DNA of 64,000 nucleotides from Diphasiastrum complanatum (GCA_029204225.1 CM055109.1:34077232-34141231); one strand, 5' to 3'. Shown: positions 40,412-52,710, counted from the first letter of the stretch. Numbers and translations are program-made. Notes: a model not told the origin generated them from the letters alone.

Positions 40412-40684
40412 GATTTGTTCGAAGTTTTGCCTGATGATCATGTTTTCCACTTTCACAAGGGTGACTTTTAGAACCATTCCAAAATTCTTTCACTGATATC
40501 CGGTACTTCAGGCCAAAGGGCAACTTTTCAAACCAAAGGAGAGCTGGTTTGTATTACTATCCTGTTAAAAGAAGCATTGAAGGATAAAATTATTGGTGAC
40601 AAGAAGCACAGCTTTGCATCAAATATGCAAAAAGGTTCCAACATGTACTCAAACTTCAAATAAAGCTAAACTGGAAAATTATCA
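37883..40684. other. AT-rich spacer downstream of the RGXT gene
   Basis: No gene recognised. A plus-strand frame of 93 codons at 38010-38291 has no known similarity and I do not call it. The part adjoining 40685 will include the 3' untranslated region of the minus-strand gene; a (TC)n microsatellite is at 40371-40409. Confidence 0.45.
40371..40409. repeat. (TC)n microsatellite
   Basis: About 19 uninterrupted CT units in the 3' flank of the glycosyltransferase gene. Confidence 0.95.
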
Positions 40685-43600
40685 TCAGCCTGCACTTTCC
40701 GATGCCTGCATCTTTAAAAAGTTTGCCACCAGTTGCAAATTGGAAAAACTCTCCTTGCTTGTGTCGTTATTCAATAGCCAAAGTCCGGAGTCTGTAAAAC
40801 GTTTGATCTTTTTATCGAATCCAGTAATATAATTATTATGAATGAGCACATGCTTGTGGCTAGTCTGGTGCTCCCAGGTCTTGTTTTTGAAATATAGTCC
40901 ACCTGAAGGAAAAGATTCCTGAGGAAGCAGAAATAATTTCACCTGCATGAGATGAACAGACAGTCATCAACATATACTAGTCTCTTTGCTGTCAAAAGCA
41001 AATGGCAACTAGCAATCAATTCAATTCTGTGATTTGGAGGGTATCGTTCTACTAAACGCTGCAAGAAACAACAACATGCAAGCATAGATAACAACAAACT
41101 TGAATAGGCCTGATAAACTCATCTATGTACTTAAGGAACAAGATTCACACCATGATTCCATCTATGTAGTTAAGGAAATTCACAACTTTTAATCTGGTGC
41201 ATAGAAAACTTTTTAGTAATCTCACTGGCCCAAAGAGTAGCTAAAAATGTTTAAGAGAAACTTTCACCTCTCCAAAAGTCTTGTTCAGAGCCCAATTAAA
41301 AGCTGGTTGATCATTTGGCTTTACCCTTGGAGTCCAGGATTGGTTGTGAAGCTCCTCTATCCACTTTCTAAGTAGAAGCTTTGCTCCTGGAGAACTCCTC
41401 ATAAAAAGCAAGCAGCTGCAAATGTAGGTGCGGCCTTTCCTTCCTGGAGCTGGCAAAGCATGTGAATGGTTACTGGGCTTGATCTGCCAGGAAAAATAAA
41501 GCAAATTGTTAAACGTCTAAGTAGCCACCTTCATCAGCTATGCATCTCTGTTTGATGACATCAGAAGCATACACTAGCAAATGGCAAATGTTGCCCAAGA
41601 AGGAAATTTCACCAGACACTTATCATAAGGGAGATCAGTTCACGCTCATGTTGTGTTTGATAAACTTAAGTCTAAGAGAGATTTCAATTCAACTTCATAT
41701 CAATTTCTTAAACACATTTTCATCCCTTGTTGAGAAAGGGCCATTCCATTATTTGGATGACACCTGAGTATGTCTCAGAGCTCTTCCACTAAAATGCGAT
41801 ATTCTATTTTACTCTCTCAGCTGGTATAATCGTACGGAAGAATTTCGAGACATGTATACAAATTAACTTGCTTTTGCCGCCATCTATCTTACTGAGCATA
41901 TTTCCATGAACTAAGTATCGAATATGCATTCAGGAGCCGATAATCTTTGTGCTCCTAGTGTACCTTCTTAGTATGGTGCCAATTGATATACTACAATACT
42001 TCAGGCCCTCAAACTACTGATTGGTTACATTGGGTGAATTTACTAGTCACTTGGTTGCAATGGGTAACTATTCAACTGTCTGGCAAAGCGACAAGTTGTG
42101 ACCATCCGGTAGGGTTGAATGACCTACAGCTAGGATGATTTCACATAGGGAGAAGATAAGTGGGACAAGTTCCAAATACTCTCCTCATGGTTGAGGCTAC
42201 TTCAAGTGGCCTCCCCACCTTTCACACAAGTTGGGAATCAAGATTTACACCTATGTGGCCAACGGCAAGAATGAATGCCAGAAAGTGGCATATTGAACGT
42301 GCCACGCATTCTCATACTTGTCCTGGTTTAAAATGTGAGCAGGAAACAGGTTCCCAACTCTTGGTAATGCGCTCCCTAGTCACAATTTTTTATAGACTTT
42401 ATAACCAAAAATGATAAGGAAAGAGAAAAAAATTCATTGAGATTTTACATAAAAAATCGGTTCATATAACAGTGCCTTCATATAGATACAACATGCATCC
42501 TCCATTTTCTTTATACAATGTGTAGTTTCAAAACATAAATGTTGCTTGATAGGATCTCCAATCAAAGTCTATGTTTCATCATGGTATGCCCTACAGAGCA
42601 TCTTGATGACCAATTGGCAAACAAGGAGAATCGATTGATATAAATGGAAGATTGATAAATACGATTGCATTTAAAGATTCATTGTCAACAAGAATAGTCT
42701 AAACCCTAATCCCTAAAACCTAAACCTCAATTGCTACATCTAGCTCCATAAAAACCAATTGCTTTTTATGTTTTTATCTCTATCAACTTCATGAACTTCT
42801 AGGTTATCCATGCCCTTAATACCTACAATCCTTTTCATCATTCTAGCCACAATGAGGAGAAAGTCATTTCTAAAATTATCAATGCATAGAAGATTTGTCC
42901 TAGTTCTTTCAATGTTAGCATTATACTTTGGGACATTATACAATGACCTCTATGGTTGATGGTGTTCTAAAGCTTTCTATAGTTCCATTATGGCATTACT
43001 TATTACCAAAGGTTATGGCTACTTTGTTATGGCATGGTCTCTAAACCTAGCTTGGGAAGCAATTGTTTTGATTGACACCATCAATTTTTTGATAGTTTGG
43101 TTATGGCATAAGTTAACCATGGCATTCCACTATTGTGTTTGTTGCAAATTTGGTCAATCTACATAGCTTAGAAAAGCATCCTTGAAAAAGTAGTTTCCTT
43201 CACGTTGTCATTCAATTGCAATCCTATGTATTTCCTATGTTGTGTGTGTCCTTTTCCATTTTGCAAATTGGGGTAGCAATCATCTTCATTCTTTAGCTTT
43301 CTTCAACCCTACATGTATGTGATATGTGCCTCAAGGTTCATCATTTCAAAATTTTCTTCTTTGAAATGCACACTAATGTGAAATATGCATAATCTCAATT
43401 CCTTCTTTCGATATCAACATTTTGAAATTTGTTCTTGAGCATATGCTTTTGTGGAGCCGTGAGCGTCTTCATTCACTATTACTCTTTTGTCAAACATTGA
43501 GAAAAATGTCAATGCTTGGTGTGATCTTAAAATGTAGCAACGCAAACTTGGTTCCAATGTTATAATTTAGTATTCTCGATACCTAAATACCTATCATTGT

Positions 43601-45453
43601 TTTTCTGAACTTTCTAGGCTTTTTTTCCTAAGACACCTAAATTTTTTTACAAAGAAGACCCAAAGGAAAAAAAAATGTATTCCGCTCCCAAACGCAAGTG
43701 GAACGCCCCAAAATTCTAGAATGTGATCAAAAGACTAATTTTGAAAGCTCGATGCATCTATGGTTTGTCAGAAGGAAAGTCTTTACAAAGTATTCTAGAA
43801 GTTATTGATATTACATGGTAATTGGAACCTCAGTAATGTTCATCACATTGAGTCCATTTTTTATTTCATTTGGTCATTGGTTGGTTTTAGGGCATTTCAT
43901 CAACAGTCCAATTGTATAAAAAGGTGCCCAACCCTAAGTGGTATTTTTCCATACTTTGAAATAGATCAATTTAGCAGGTCATAATTGTCTTCGTGGATGG
44001 ACATGCTAAAAATTGTCAATTACCCTTGGAACTTCCAGCTCTGAGTCGCAGACATGAAGAAAATGGATTGCAAAAGTAAAAAATTCCAAATGACTAACAT
44101 TTGGGAGATGTACTTAGTGGAGAATCCCCCAGGTGGTACCTGACAGAATTTCATGACAATCAAAGTAAAGATTTCTTAAGCTTGTTAATAGTGACTATGC
44201 AAAGATCTCCTAAAATTTTCTAGCTTTTGATGCCACCAGAATAAACACAAGATTTCGAAATATACTCCAGACATCTTTTGCCTCAACAGCTTAGTGTAGG
44301 AAGTAAATTATCTTGACAGGGAATGTGTTGAAGCTGCCACTTACCTTTGATTTTTGCATCCAAGATTTGAATAATTCATACACATAAAAAGAATGTGTCC
44401 TAGCCAGCAACAAGTTTATAAACCTAATATTCCCTCCTAATTTAAGATCTCTAGGGCAAGGATGATGGTTGAACAAATAGTAGACATAATAGTAGCTGCA
44501 ATCAAGTTAGGCTAGAAAACGATTTCTAAAAGCAAGAGAGTCGACATTGCACTTTACCTTCCGCCTCCCAATCTCAGAAAAAAGAAATTCCTTTTGTGAG
44601 ACACAATATGTAACTGAAGTTGGAAGGAAGTGTGCTTACTGCGGTCATGTCATCCATAAAGTAAACTTCATGCTCTCCTTGAAAGTAGGGCAAGGGATCA
44701 GCAAGCCACACCATGTCCACATCATTGTATAGGACGGAATATCCTAGCTCCAATATGCGTAAAAGGTGATGTGGCCTACGCGATGTAAAGTTGAAAAATC
44801 CCTGCCCTTGGTGATCCCACCACATGAAGCCAAGTCAGGATCAAATTCCAAACAAAGCAAAACTAGATCATCAGGTCTACAAATCAAAATCATTTGACGA
44901 AGTGAATGTGCAATCAAGCCATGGAACCTACCTCGGAGCCAAAGCGCTGAGCCTCAGAAGCAGGCAAAACAGGAGGCACTAGCACAGCATGGCCAGGCCA
45001 GTGCTTGTTGACATGCCGAAGAAGCTTATAATCCTCAGCAATGACAAGCACAGAATCCTGCCGACCCTGCCTAGCTACACTCACAAGCCAATTCACAAGA
45101 AATGCCAAATAAGGGTAACTAACGACACACACAATGACGGTCCCGTTCTTTGCCACAGCCGTAACCGCCTCCTCCAGAGTATACAGTTCCCAGTTCTGAG
45201 CCACAAACTTCAGCGCCTGCCCATGATCTTTGGCATTGGCAGCTACTAGGGTTTCAACTGACACAATGCGGTTCTGCAGAGGCAGCAGCAAACAGACGAG
45301 TAGCACCATCGAGATCGCCAGAGGCAGCGCGCGAGGGTAGAATGAGGCCGGGGGGGGATGATGATGAGATGCAGGTGAATGATTTGCAAAGGAAGATGGC
45401 GATGCGTGAGCATGCCTGCGAGGGAAGGCCATGGCGACGATCGCCATCGCCAC
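40685..45453 (-). CDS. RGXT: RGXT-like alpha-1,3-xylosyltransferase (GT77), 385 aa
   Basis: Predicted Golgi type II membrane enzyme moving xylose from UDP-xylose to fucose in pectic rhamnogalacturonan II. Exons: 45453-44932, 44801-44640, 41483-41268, 40942-40685; introns are GT...AG and all phase 0 (174+54+72+85 residues). A membrane anchor lies at about 43-60 (ALPLAISMVLLVCLLLPLQ). Family signatures: GFFNFTSRRP at 175, YNDVDMVWLADPL with the DxD motif at 201-203, YFMDDM, PGRKGRTYICSCLLFMR, NDQPAFNWALN, FPSGGLYFKN and HVLIHNNYITGFDKK. Length equals the family norm (about 360-390). Introns of 130, 3156 and 325 bp. The ATG at 45453 is the first in frame ahead of the anchor. The donor substrate is inferred from the family; RGXT and MGP4 members cannot be separated here. 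Confidence 0.92.
42699..42735. repeat. Short telomere-like run in an RGXT intron
   Basis: Reads aaaccctaatccctaaaacctaaacct: several degenerate copies of the plant telomere unit (CCCTAAA) in the third intron of the glycosyltransferase gene. Confidence 0.6.
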
Positions 45454-45785
45454 AGAAACAGAAACAGAAACAGAAAGACAGAAGAGAGAGAGAGCTCTCC
45501 TTCGAGGCGGATGGGGAGCTTAAAGTGCACGAGGCAGTTTACGCGCGCCCACTTAGATTTTTGCCACATGTCATGCATCGTACTTGGACGCTTTTCCAAC
45601 CATTGGTTGCACAAAAGCGTGGCACAATCTCTGAGCGTTAATTTCAGCATCCAACGGTGGCGAGATTTAAATCATCGTGTGCCATTCTATGGCCCTGCTG
45701 AGAGAGTCGTGTGCCTCATAAAGTGGTACATATCCGCCACCTAGAATCGGGCTACGTGTTGGGCCGGGAGGGTGGCTTCCACCTC
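45454..45785 (-). promoter_or_regulatory. 5' flank of the RGXT gene
   Basis: Directly upstream of the start codon the minus strand contains four tandem copies of a tttctg hexamer and CT-rich leader sequence (45455-45500). The region is richer in G and C than the spacers. No certain TATA box. Confidence 0.45.
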
Positions 45786-45960
45786 TAGCTCGCTGTTGGA
45801 TGGCGAATACCATAGCTAGGAGTTGGGGCGGCGACGGTGGCCAAGACCTGTAGCTCGCTGTTGGATGGCGAATACCATACCTAGGAGTTGGGGTTGTGAG
45901 GGTCCTTGGCTATGACTTGTAGCTCGCTGTTGGATGGTGAATACCATACCTAGGAGTTGT
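45786..45960. repeat. Tandem repeat, three units of about 65-69 bp
   Basis: The block gctcgctgttggatgg...ctaggagttg begins at 45788, 45853 and 45922. It is near-identical over the first 45 bases and variable at the end of the unit. It lies about 0.35 kb upstream of the RGXT start. Confidence 0.92.
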
Positions 45961-47984
45961 AAATTTAGGAAAGAGATTAATTTGTTATGTAAAGCTATGC
46001 TATGGTTTGAAACCTCCCTGGCTAATCTTAGCCAACCAGGCGATGCCATGTGTCCACTATCACTCCTCACAATCGCTACGAAGGTAGTATTATGACATGG
46101 TTCATGTAACCCCCTAAACCCCCAGTTTTGAGTTGTTACAATTTATGTACCTACTTGTTGCACATGAATGAACCTCCCCCCCCCCCCAAAAAAAAAAAAA
46201 TCTTCATTAATTTTGGCAAACACTGACTGTGTTATACAAAAGGGAAAAATACTAGCTTGGCAAGTGACTACCTTAGTAATTGGTCTATCTCACTGCCATT
46301 GTCAATCCTAATTATGAACAACAATAGATATACTTAAATTTCATTTTAGCACAATATTTCAAAATCTATGGAGGTTGTAACTAAGATACAACATAGTATG
46401 GCATGATTATAAGGACATAACAAGAACAAAACATGATTTAATATTAAGGCACCATCCCCTATTGGGACTAAAGTAGCAATATAAAAAGATCATATTAGCG
46501 CTTCTCAAATTAAGTATGTCTAAATTTCCATCTGGGACGACTATCAATCCAATGATGGGCGTTCAATTTGTCCAATCGAGAAGTGCAAGTGAGGTAGGAG
46601 CTACTTATTGCTCATTTGTCAAAAGTGGTTTCCATGCAAACATTGCCTTCCACCTTCCTTCAATAGATTAGAGATATCTTGCCAAAGTCACTATATGTTG
46701 CTCTTAGTGATCATTTTCTATTCATTAAACTAAGAACTTGCATAACCTCACCTTCCTTAATGTGCATCATTTCCAACCTTCTCCAACATGTTCAAAAGAA
46801 TTGTTTGTAGAAGAATTTCCCATAACTCCAATGTCTGCACAATGTAGTGACAAACTAGTGTGCCAAGTTTGATTGCTACCAGAGTGATATGATTAGCAAT
46901 ACGCTCGAGATTTCCAAAGCGAATATTGTCATGTTTGTCTATGACTTTTGACTGCTTTATGTTAACAACTTATGGATGCATTTCATGCACATTACTAAAT
47001 ATGATGTGTGCAACAATAGGTGTTATATACATTATTGTTTGAAACAAGCTTAGGGTGAATGTTGCCCTCATATGAGAGTATGGTTGTCCAACAACTTATA
47101 GACATGACTTGCATTAAGTTTTATGTATGGGGTAAAGCCCCTAGTGAGTGTTGTACCCTCCTTGAGGGCAAGAGCCCAAGGGAAGGTGTCCAAAGGCCCT
47201 CCATGAGGGCTTTATCGGATGTCAAGCCCCAATGATTTTTCCCTTGAGATGCCCAACCCAAGCAAGGCTAAGTAACAAAGGTGTCATTGATTGTCCCATC
47301 TAATACAGAATATGGCAGGCATGTAAAAAACCATGTAGCATGATGTTACTATGATATTTGATAATTGTAATAGGACGTCATCAAAGATGATGTTTTTTTT
47401 CTTAGATTCATGTCATACATGTGTAGTGGGTACACATGTGTAATGAGAATCAATACACTTTTTACAAGCTCATATGCTTGATAAAAGAAATCACACAGCT
47501 TTTTGGGCATGCTTTTTTGACAACTTGTTAAAAACTACAATGGTGGGATATGTGTAATTCCGTCAAAAGTGCAACTAAGACCCAAAAATCACTAGTTCAA
47601 CCTAAGACATGGCACTTGTGTTGGTGATAATAAACAAACAGCCATCAAACAAGTTTGGAGATGATGCCTTTTGATATAATTATTTTCTAAGAAAAAACGA
47701 TTTGACTTTTCTTAACATGATACCTTTAGCTAAATCAATATAGATGTTTTAAAAATAACTTTTACTTTTATAATAATCTTCTGCGCTTTCTTATGATTTA
47801 TTTTGATTTGTCAATCGAGACTATGTGATGCTTGAGTTCAAGCACGTCTATATAGTGAGTAAATGAAATTTGAATCAACAAGAAAAAAAAAATTAATTGT
47901 TGGTCTTGCCAAGGACCCATTGTAAATATAAGTATAGCTCTATTGAACCCCGTTGTTATAATTGACCAAGGTAAGGACAAGATC
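45961..47984. other. Spacer, no gene recognised
   Basis: A C12/A13 homopolymer pair is at 46176-46200. Otherwise AT-rich with no coding similarity that I can support. Confidence 0.45.
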
Positions 47985-49200
47985 AGGTGATGACGAACAC
48001 TCTACGAATACTACCATCTCGCCAAAGGTACACTAAGCGACAAATCTTCCAAATGGGATAAGTCCTTGTCCGATCCAACTGTATCTCCTTCATGTAAACT
48101 TAATTTCAAATGACTTACATGAAATATTGGGTGTGCAACTGATTTTCCCTGAAGATCGAGTTCATACACCAAAGAACCAATTCTACGTACAATCCTGAAT
48201 GGTCCACAATAATGGGTAGAAAGATTGTAATGCGTCCCTATACGTAATGTCTTAGAATCTTTGGAGATCTCTTAAGATCGGTATAGTGTTTAGCTTTATC
48301 ATGAGCACTACGGATACTATCCTTAGACACTTGCAACATCTCTTGCATATCATGCAGGAAATCAGCAACCTTATGGATCTTAGCAGACTTCTAGGTTGAA
48401 AACCGTACATCAGCATAAAAGGACTATAACTTGTAGCAGAATGTTTTCTATACAAACTCAACCAGTGGGAGATAGTCTACCCAATGAGATTGCATGTGAG
48501 AAAGATATGTCCTCAAAATATCTTCCATAGTTTGATTAGTCATTTCTATCTAGCCTTTTGATTCAGGATGATCAGAAGAACTTAAACTCAAGGAAGTTTT
48601 CAGTTTATGGAATATTGCTGACCAAAAATGACCTGTGAACTTAGGATCTCTATCACCAACAATGTCACTTGGCAGACCATACAACCGAATAATCTTTCAA
48701 CAAAGATTTGGGCTAAACTCAGAAGTCTTTATAGTTGACTTAACTGGTATGACAATAGCTAACTTAGTTAACCGATCCACTGCAACCCAAATAGCATCAT
48801 TTTGCCATTGGATCTTAGGAAGTCCAACTACAAAATCCATAAATATGCTTTCCCATCTCTTATCAAAGATATTTAACAGATGCAACAAACCACTAGTCTT
48901 ATGGCATTCAGGGCTTGCATTTAATCACATATGACTCGACATATGGTTTGAGCTTTGGCCAATAAAACTCCCTCTTAATCAAGTCCAAAGTCCTGTGTAT
49001 ACCGGAATGTCCAGCACAAGGTATGTCATGACATTCGAACAAAATCTTGCGTTTGAGCTCTTCATCCTTCCATTCATCAAATCCACTTCTACGCTCGACT
49101 ACCAACAACTCTAGCTCACCTTCCCTCATTTCGACCTCCAAACTGCTCATGCACAACCCTGAGCTTATCAAAGAGTATCGTATGGCATCGAGACCTATAA
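47985..49200 (-). pseudogene. Ty3/gypsy integrase, decayed
   Basis: Minus-strand fragments in correct order: zinc region (HDIPCAGHSGIHRTLDLIKR, FYWPKLKPYVESYV, 49171-48908), core (WESIFMDFVVGLPK with the first Asp, then GDRDPKFTGHFW with the second, ~48650), a degraded HPESKG.IEMTNQTMED glutamate region, HSATSYSPFMLMYGFQPRS (~48440), and the C-terminal GPFRIVRRIGSLVYELDL with HPIFHVSHLKL (~48200-48100). Stops and frameshifts split it. RT and LTRs are not seen. Confidence 0.85.
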
Positions 49201-49443
49201 CAATTGGTCATTCATAAAATCAGAACATGGTTGAAAAACAACGGTCGACTTCACCAGGGCCCTTAACCAGTTCATGACCGACTTGGCTAACTCTTTAGAT
49301 CCTATCGTCCTCCTGGAAGCCCTAAAGTGGTAACTTGTAAGGTCCAAATTAGCCAAATAAGGTCCCAAACTTGTAATAGAGGCACAAATGAACACTATAA
49401 ATATATTGCTAAGATTGGCACATGACAATTTTGGTATCAGAGC
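49200..49443 (+). mobile_element. LTR end and primer binding site of a plus-strand element
   Basis: The sequence ...ggcacatgaca (ending 49427), then attt, then TGGTATCAGAGC (49432-49443) is a 5' LTR end followed by an initiator-Met-tRNA primer site, with a spacer as is usual for gypsy elements. A TATA-like ctataaatata lies at 49395-49405. The LTR start is not resolved and no coding part was found downstream. Confidence 0.6.
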
Positions 49444-49929
49444 ATTAGATTCTTTTCCCTTCAAATTTGGTGGATTTTGTTAAATTTGGTAGAGTTTCTT
49501 GTTTCATTCAATTTTCAGCAAGTTTTGATTTAATTTCTAACTATTTAATCTTATTTTTTGGATCTTTTGTTTAGCTTCTTGGAGGTACTAAGATTTTTTT
49601 ATTTGGAGCTATAATGACCAAGTTATGGCCTATTTAGTGTTTTTCTTTTCAATTTTAGTTAGTGATAGTTTTGTAGTTTGTTTACATCCATTTTGGCCAA
49701 ACTTTCTGACTGTAATTCTATAGGATTGTAGATCTCACTCTTAGCTTGAATCTGAGCCAATTTGTAGGCAATTTGGTTGAAAATTGAGGGAGACATGACA
49801 AATCTTGTGAAAGAGGTCAAATCCTAGTTTGAGTAGAGAATCACTTTAACGTTTCATTCTTTGTAAATTTTTTTCAGTTCTTTCATTTTGAAGCTTTCCT
49901 TAAAAATACATATACAAAAAAAGAAACTT
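49444..49929. other. Possible retroelement leader, no coding sequence
   Basis: Sequence after the primer site contains no recognised gag. It may be untranslated leader of the element whose LTR ends at 49427. Confidence 0.35.
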
Positions 49930-50030
49930 AACCCTACCCTCGCCTACCCTAACCCTACCTTTCCCAGCCCTAACCCCCTCGCGACCTAAACCTACGCCCT
50001 AACCTAACCTATTTCTAAGTCCTAACCCCC
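49930..50030. repeat. Degenerate telomere-like repeat array
   Basis: About 100 bp of imperfect CCCTAA-type units (taaccctacc, ccctaaccct, agccctaacccc, gccctaaccta, gtcctaacccc), strongly C-rich on this strand. It lies between a retroelement leader and the kinase fragment. Confidence 0.65.
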
Positions 50031-50031
50031 C

Positions 50032-50495
50032 TTACTCGGCCAATTTTTGGTGCATGGTGTAAGGTGCAAGGTAGCCATCGGTAAGCATTCCTTTGTATAC
50101 TGTTCCAAAGCAATCTGCACCCAGCTTCTCACTGAACTGTTTTGTTGCTGCTGACAATTGCATATACGTGAATCTAACTGGTACCTCACCGTTGATTACA
50201 TTGACTGACACGGAAGGCCTTCTCAATCTCCAATACCACCAAGAGATCAAGACCAAAAGCATTCCTGCAACTGTCAAAGCTGGAAGCAGTATTGAGCAAT
50301 ATTCTCCTTTTGGTTGACAAGCAGAGGTCGGTTGATGTGAATTAACAGATATGGTCCAAAATCAGATATGAGGAGTCTTGGATAGTGCATTTGAGCCATG
50401 ATATATAATTCCTCATCGTAGTTCAAAGATGCAATATTTCCTCTCTCAGCTTTGCTTGGATCATTGGCGAAGCTTCGCTGCATGTCATTAAGCAT
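50032..50495 (-). pseudogene. Receptor-like kinase fragment (ectodomain end, TM, kinase start)
   Basis: Minus strand 50495-50274 gives an extracellular piece (GNIASLNYDEELYIMAQMHY, LLISDFGPYL). 50277-50032, after a frame change, gives a transmembrane helix (MTVAGMLLVLISWWYW) and the juxtamembrane/kinase start (VPVRFTYMQLSAATKQF, GADCFGTVYKGML). The glycine loop reads GADCFGTVYKG where GxGxFGxVYKG is expected, so the first loop glycines are altered. The frame then leaves kinase sequence. It resembles S-domain/lectin-type receptor kinases of the SD2 group. Clearly broken. Confidence 0.7.
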
Positions 50496-50610
50496 CGAGA
50501 GCCGCTATCATGGCTTTTGAAAGCAAACAAACCAGCGCAAACCAAAGATTAAGCATTGAGAGCCGCTATGATGGCTTTTGAAAGCAAACAAACCAGCGCA
50601 AACCAAAGAT
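50489..50610. repeat. 61-bp tandem duplication
   Basis: The unit starting 'ttaagcat(c/t)gagagccgct' at 50489 repeats at 50550 with two mismatches by eye, ending 'gcaaaccaaagat'. It is recent enough to be almost identical. Confidence 0.92.
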
Positions 50611-51779
50611 GATGACAAATCTTCTGAACGCTTAGCGCATCTGCTAGCAACTCGTCGCAGCGAAGAAACACCCCAATTGGTTGATTCCTCCTATCCCATA
50701 CTCGGTCGAGATCCCAACTCGACCGAGCCGAGTCTCCACACTGATTTTCCTCCCGCCGGCTAACCCCCGCCCTCTGGAGTTCTCGGTTGACAGACCATCC
50801 TCCCGTCGACTAACCCCCTGCAGCTTTTTCTTTGTGACAGACGTCCATTTCTTGGGACTTTCTCTATCATTCTCTTTTATGCCACAGCGATGGCGCTTGG
50901 TCTCGGGTTGATTCAACGTTGTGGCCTTATTGCAATTCACTTGGTTCGTGTTCACCTATTGTATGTCTCCTTCGTCAGCTTGCTGAGCAAAGTCTAGTAA
51001 GGAGTCTAATGCATCTTTAACTTATCAGTAGCGAGTTTACTTTCCTCACTGTAGCACCAGTCGCAAATCAAATTCCTTGGATGTTAGTAAGTAGCAACAT
51101 AGCAATAGACCAATGCGTAGCCCACAATACTAGTCAAGAGTGGCATAGGTAGCGCTCTGTGAAGTAGACATGGAAAATCAATAGTGTAGATAACAATTGT
51201 AGATAGCAACATAGTAGCTTTAGTGAACGACAATAGCTATAGCAACACACTAGCTACTATAGCACAATAAAAACGAAGAGTGTCCAATGTAAATCACTTG
51301 TGTGGAGTAGGTAGACAATACATATCCAAGGTGGCTTCCATTGCTCTCCTCCTCACATAAACAATCAACACATAGCTCCCTCATCCCACCTAAAGTTATT
51401 ATTTATAGCTACATCACCATAAAATTGAACCCACCCCATAGCATGTACAAAGTGGTGGTGTGTAGATGAGGTTTGAGGGAGTGAAATCATGAGTTGGGCA
51501 TCACTCCCAATTAGCACAAGTCAATTTTAATCTTAAAAAGCTAGCCTTTAAGTGAGGTGGGCCTCCAAGCCTAACTATTTAATGTAAATCTAGTAAGAAT
51601 AATAATAAATTTTTTTGCAAGCGCCTTTTGAAAAGGCCATAAGTTTGATAGTTTATTTATAGTTTGCAGCTTTATCTATATTCATAGTTATGAGGCTTCA
51701 AGATGTTGAATACATGCAGTTCTTCATTATCGTGCCTCATTGCTTACATATAGACCTTTTTTTTTTTTGTTAACTTTGC
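50611..51779. other. Spacer, no gene supported
   Basis: 50640-50950 is more GC-rich with open frames on both strands and a repeated 'cccgccgg/cccgtcg' motif, but no similarity is recognised. The rest is AT-rich. Confidence 0.4.
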
Positions 51780-52370
51780 CCTTTCATCAAAGTATTGAGA
51801 GGCGCTACCTCCTTTACACAATCCTCAGTAAGCTTAAAAAATTCACATTTGGATTCCTTTACATAAAGTCTCTATTTATTTGATAATCTGCATGATAGTC
51901 TTGATATGATTCATATGCTCTTGACTGTAATTAGATGAGTATATCATCTAAGAATACAACCACAAACCTCCCTAGGTATAAATGAAACATATTTTTCTGC
52001 ATTTGTTGGAATGTCACATGGACATTTGCTAGCTTTGAAGGTGAGATCAAGAATTCATAATGTTTGAATCTTGTCCTTAAATCACTTTTCTACATGTCAC
52101 TTGGATGATTTCTAATATGATGGTACCTTGTTTTGAGATTATCCTTGACGAAGTACTAACTCCCTTTAAGCAATCCACAAGGCCATCCATCTCGGCAATG
52201 AATATTTATTTTTTAAAATTACCTTATTTCATCCCTTATATTTAAGACACATTCAAAAGTCAATTTTTTTTTTTTAAGGATAAGAGCAGCCTACAACGAT
52301 TTGCTGGGATAGATATATCTCATCCTTAGAAAATTTTCTATTTGATTAGTAATTTTTATCTCCTCCTTTT
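51780..52370 (-). pseudogene. Ty3/gypsy reverse transcriptase fragment
   Basis: Minus-strand pieces read YHHIRNHPSDM, then HYEFLISPSKLANVHVTFQQ, MQKNMFHLYLGRFVVVFLDD and ILI...NYSQEHMNHIKTIMQ, the palm region of gypsy RT with the FLDD catalytic box at about 51940-51960. Frequent stops make it dead. Element B is inserted just to its right. Confidence 0.72.
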
Positions 52371-52373
52371 GGG

Positions 52374-52378
52374 AAAAC
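52374..52378. repeat. Target site duplication, left copy (AAAAC)
   Basis: AAAAC immediately left of the LTR beginning acttag at 52379. The same five bases follow the other LTR at 62980-62984. Confidence 0.85.
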
Positions 52379-52657
52379 ACTTAGAATTTGCTTTGTGTTT
52401 ACAAGAACACAGATCATGCTACACAGTAACACAGACAGAACACACTCTCCAAAGCAAGCTCACATAGCAACTATATTTCTCAAAATGAAATTACACTGTA
52501 CATATAGTTGTTCACTTAGGCAACCCATGCATGACCTAGGTTGCCGTTGGCGGGACGCGTGTCCCGTCGACTTGCCTCGTGGCGAGACCAATTGATCCTT
52601 ATCCACCGATAGGACCCATAGTACAGTAATACAGTGATTTTAACTTTAATTCTAACT
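52379..52657 (-). repeat. 3' LTR of element B (279 bp)
   Basis: Nearly identical to 62705-62979 (about 90 percent by eye). Coding-strand ends are AGTTAGAATTAAAG and ...CTAAGT. A purine-rich tract (aaggtagag) precedes it. Confidence 0.92.
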
Positions 52658-52710
52658 CTCTACCTTAAAGTAGAGTGACTTTTTATACAGTCATATACAT
52701 AGCTTTAAAG

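Noticed and set aside
44291-44476. 61-codon minus-strand frame in the large RGXT intron
   Set aside because: It does not align with any RGXT region, and exons 2 and 3 join perfectly without it.
47100-47300. Repeated 'gggct/agccc' words suggesting a structured RNA
   Set aside because: Words are short and irregular; no consistent fold or repeat unit could be drawn by eye.
50640-50955. GC-rich open frames on both strands
   Set aside because: No similarity, and openness on both strands is a composition effect.
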